A stretch of 6,279 nt of DNA from the NCBI GenBank assembly GCA_021818645.1, contig JAKATS010000048.1, positions 1 to 6,279 of the forward strand, read 5' to 3'. Below are positions 4,089-6,279 of the stretch, in pieces (position 1 is the stretch's first letter; every line of letters starts with the position of its first letter). The stretch comes from Acidobacteriota bacterium. Its GTDB lineage: Bacteria > Acidobacteriota > Terriglobia > Terriglobales > SCQP01. Both the position numbers and the translations under genes were made by a program. The notes beneath the pieces were generated by a model. The model saw only the letters and a list, made by a program, of their open reading frames with translations, was not told the origin of the DNA and made no database searches.

Positions 4089-6279
4089 ATGACAGGCAAA
4101 ATGCTGGGCCAATTCCGGGTGATCGAGAAGCTGGGCGCGGGCGGCATGGGAGAAGTGTATAAGGCCGAAGACACCAAACTGCACCGGTTCGTGGCCCTGA
4201 AGTTTTTGCCGGCGGAGATGGCCAATTCCAAGCCGGCGCGGGAGCGGTTTGAGCGCGAGGCGCGAGCGATTGCCGGGCTGAACCACCCCAATATCTGCAC
4301 CCTGCACGATTTCGGCGAGCAGGAGGGCAAGCCTTATCTGGTGATGGAGCTGCTGGAAGGCGTGACGTTGCGGGAGCGGGTGCAGCGGCAACTGCCGAGC
4401 CTGCAGCAGTTGATCGAATGGGCCATCCAGATGGCCGACGCTCTGAATTTCGCGCACCAGCGCGGCATTATTCATCGCGACCTCAAACCGGCCAATATCT
4501 TCATCACCCGGCACAACCAGGCGAAGATACTCGACTTCGGCCTGGCGCGGCTCGAGGCTCCGCCGTCGGAGGAAGAGATACTCGCGGCGGAAACCCGGAG
4601 CCTGCCGGCGCAGCTGACCAGCCCGGGGGCGACGCTGGGCACGGTGGCGTATATGTCGCCGGAGCAGGCGCGCGGCGAGGAGGTGGATGCGCGCACGGAC
4701 ATATTTTCACTCGGCGTGGTGCTGTACGAAGCGGCGACCGGGAAGGCCTGTTTTCAGGCCAAAAGCACGGCTGAAACCCTGGGACAGATTTTATATTTCA
4801 CCCCTGCCCGGCCGAGCGAAGTGCGCAGCGGCCTGCCGGCAGAATTTGACCGGATGATTCTGCGCGCCCTGCAAAAAGATCCCGAACTGCGCTACCAGCA
4901 CGCCAGTGAAATACGGGCGGAACTCAAGCTCCTGCAGCGCGATCAACTGGCTGCCGATCTTACGCCGGGGCCGGGCAGGCAGGCCGAGTTCCCAGCCCCC
5001 GGAACGGCGTCCAGACAAACCCCGGTGGGCGGACGGCCCACGGAGGCAGGCAGCCTTTCCCTGCCGGCAGGCAGCGATTCATTACCGGGAGGCCCGGTCA
5101 GCCATCAACCAGCCGGTGCGGCGCCGGTGAACCAGACGAATCCAACGCCTTCGGCAAGCAGCGCCGCAGCCAGTTCCCGATGGCCGCCAGAAGCTGTGAG
5201 CCAGATCGGGGCCCATGTACCGGCGGGCGAGGGAGCGCCTTCCGCATACTCCTCCGCACAGGCTTCCGACAGCCAGATCGTGGCAGGGCTGGTGCAGCGC
5301 CACCGCCGGGGGCTGTTCATCGCCTTGTCCGCCGGGGTGGTGGTACTGGCGGCGATGGGCGCGTGGTATTGGCAGAACTACCGCCGGCAGGCCGCGATTC
5401 GCCAGCAGGTTCATCGCTGGCTGTATGCCCGCACGGAATCGCTCACTTCTTCCGGCATGGTGGTGCCGCCGGTGGCGGTTTCACCGGACGGCAACTATGT
5501 GGCATATGTACACCGCGGGCCGACCGGGGAAAGCCTGTGGCTGCGCCAGGTCAACGCCGCCGTGGGCCAGCAGATGATTCCGCCGCCGGCGCATCCGCAA
5601 TCCGGGTTTGAGTACGAAGGACTTACCTTCACCCCGGACGGAGGGTTTCTCGATTATGTGGCCGGCAACTCGATTCAACCCACGCTTTTTCAGATTCCGG
5701 TGCTGGGCGGCCAGCCCATGCGCCTGCTGGGAGATATCGAAAGTCCGGTCAGCTTTTCACCCGACGGCCGCGAGATGACCTTTGTGCGCTGTAACGCCCA
5801 GAAAAAATATTCCGCACTCATGCTGGCGCATAGCGACGGCACCCGGGCGCGCGTGCTGATCACCGCTCAAACGCTGGGGATCAATGGCATGCAATTTTTG
5901 TGTTCCGATCTTTCCGGATACAGCATGTTCGGCCCGGCCTGGTCGCCGGGAGGCGGCCGGATCGCGGTGGGAGGGTTCACTTTTAGACCGCTTCAGAGCT
6001 TTCTTATCATCGTTCGGACCGACTCCGGAAAAGCGCGAAGCATCAACCTGCACACAAATTTCCTGAACGGAATGCAATGGACGCCGCGCGGAGAACTGCT
6101 GGCGCTTAGCCAAAACTCTTTAATGTCCAGCGTGAATCATTTGCAACTGCTCACTCTGCCTTCCGCCCGCAGTTATCAGCTTTCCACCGGCATCACCAAC
6201 TATGCCTCGCTCAGCCTGGATCATGCGGGCAGACTGCTGGCCACGCAAAACCAGCAGAATTTTTCCTCACTCTGGGAAC
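4089..6279 (+). CDS. Membrane Ser/Thr protein kinase with WD40/TolB-like propeller sensor, 3' end missing
   Basis: Receptor-like Hanks-type kinase: an ATP-dependent Ser/Thr kinase in the cytoplasm linked to a propeller domain outside the membrane. 730 codons are visible and the frame is open at the window end. The kinase domain (about 9-283) is complete: glycine loop GAGGMGEVY (16-24), Lys38, Glu57, HRDLKPAN (129-136, Asp131 and Asn136), DFG (149-151), SPE (190-192), Asp204 in DIFSLG, Arg268. The activation segment is long and carries Thr182 and Thr185, possible autophosphorylation sites. Residues 286-405 are a Pro/Ala/Ser/Gly-rich linker. One membrane segment (about 409-428) is flanked by HRR and YRR. 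Outside, SPDG-like blade motifs occur at 465, 515, 557, 619, 665 and 711, spaced 42-62 residues, as in PD40/WD40-like propellers. ATG 4089 has GAGG 5 nt upstream. The ligand and substrates are unknown. Such kinases are abundant in Acidobacteriota. It follows the toxin gene by 26 bp, so cotranscription is possible. Confidence 0.94.
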   Translation, partial: MTGKMLGQFRVIEKLGAGGMGEVYKAEDTKLHRFVALKFLPAEMANSKPARERFEREARAIAGLNHPNICTLHDFGEQEGKPYLVMELLEGVTLRERVQRQLPSLQQLIEWAIQMADALNFAHQRGIIHRDLKPANIFITRHNQAKILDFGLARLEAPPSEEEILAAETRSLPAQLTSPGATLGTVAYMSPEQARGEEVDARTDIFSLGVVLYEAATGKACFQAKSTAETLGQILYFTPARPSEVRSGLPAEFDRMILRALQKDPELRYQHASEIRAELKLLQRDQLAADLTPGPGRQAEFPAPGTASRQTPVGGRPTEAGSLSLPAGSDSLPGGPVSHQPAGAAPVNQTNPTPSASSAAASSRWPPEAVSQIGAHVPAGEGAPSAYSSAQASDSQIVAGLVQRHRRGLFIALSAGVVVLAAMGAWYWQNYRRQAAIRQQVHRWLYARTESLTSSGMVVPPVAVSPDGNYVAYVHRGPTGESLWLRQVNAAVGQQMIPPPAHPQSGFEYEGLTFTPDGGFLDYVAGNSIQPTLFQIPVLGGQPMRLLGDIESPVSFSPDGREMTFVRCNAQKKYSALMLAHSDGTRARVLITAQTLGINGMQFLCSDLSGYSMFGPAWSPGGGRIAVGGFTFRPLQSFLIIVRTDSGKARSINLHTNFLNGMQWTPRGELLALSQNSLMSSVNHLQLLTLPSARSYQLSTGITNYASLSLDHAGRLLATQNQQNFSSLWE
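4974..5075 (+). repeat. Repeated GGCAGGCAG motif in the kinase linker DNA
   Basis: GGCAGGCAG occurs at 4974, 5045 and 5066. The last two copies extend to GGCAGGCAGC, lie 21 bp apart in the same frame, and encode a 7-residue repeat, AGSLSLP then AGSDSLP (residues 320-333). CTGCCGGCAG (5061-5070) is a perfect 10-bp palindrome overlapping the last copy. This fits a linker that grows and shrinks by strand slippage; a site function is possible but unsupported. Confidence 0.55.

Noticed and set aside
3840..4514. 224-codon open frame on the minus strand across the toxin end and kinase start
   Set aside because: It crosses two well-supported plus-strand genes and has no recognisable domain.
5082..5414. 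110-codon minus-strand open frame opposite the kinase linker
   Set aside because: The plus-strand frame is continuous from the kinase domain through the linker to the membrane segment and propeller, so this is a shadow frame.

Overview
The window looks like chromosomal DNA from a soil-type Acidobacteriota (Bryobacterales or Solibacter-like). This is an inference from gene style, not from a marker gene. The DNA is GC-rich. It carries a membrane-anchored Ser/Thr kinase joined to a WD40/TolB-like propeller, a gene type greatly expanded in that phylum, next to exported plant-polymer enzymes. No rRNA, tRNA, CRISPR array, insertion sequence or phage gene was seen.

Left half (1-3143, minus strand): two exported enzymes in tandem. 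A tannase/feruloyl-esterase family protein (3143 to 1581) has a Sec signal peptide, the CS-D-HC catalytic signature and the family calcium loop. After 94 bp follows a GH51 alpha-L-arabinofuranosidase (1486 to the window edge) with a Tat-type signal; its 3' end, including the expected catalytic nucleophile, lies outside the window. Feruloyl esterases cut ferulate from arabinose side chains and GH51 enzymes remove those arabinoses. The pair therefore reads as a small debranching operon for feruloylated arabinoxylan or arabinan.

Middle (3144-4062): a 203-bp divergent spacer with two short perfect inverted repeats, then a plus-strand type II toxin-antitoxin pair. This is a Phd/YefM-fold antitoxin followed by an overlapping VapC-like PIN-domain RNase with all four acidic residues. 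The antitoxin start is ambiguous: a good Shine-Dalgarno supports an early start, while family homology and a TATAAT box support a start 51 bp later. A 12-bp tandem repeat lies exactly between the two. The toxin may start at a TTG that overlaps the antitoxin stop.

Right half (4089-6279, plus strand): a receptor-like Ser/Thr kinase, open to the window end. It has a complete cytoplasmic kinase domain, a roughly 120-residue Pro/Ala/Ser/Gly-rich linker, one membrane segment, and an outside domain with at least six beta-propeller blade motifs. It starts only 26 bp after the toxin gene with no visible terminator, so readthrough from the toxin-antitoxin promoter is possible.

Nothing here is a clearly new system. 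The points most worth a second look are the tandem repeat and start ambiguity at the antitoxin, the -10-like boxes placed just before three start codons, the mixed Tat/Sec export of the two debranching enzymes, and the toxin-antitoxin/kinase adjacency.
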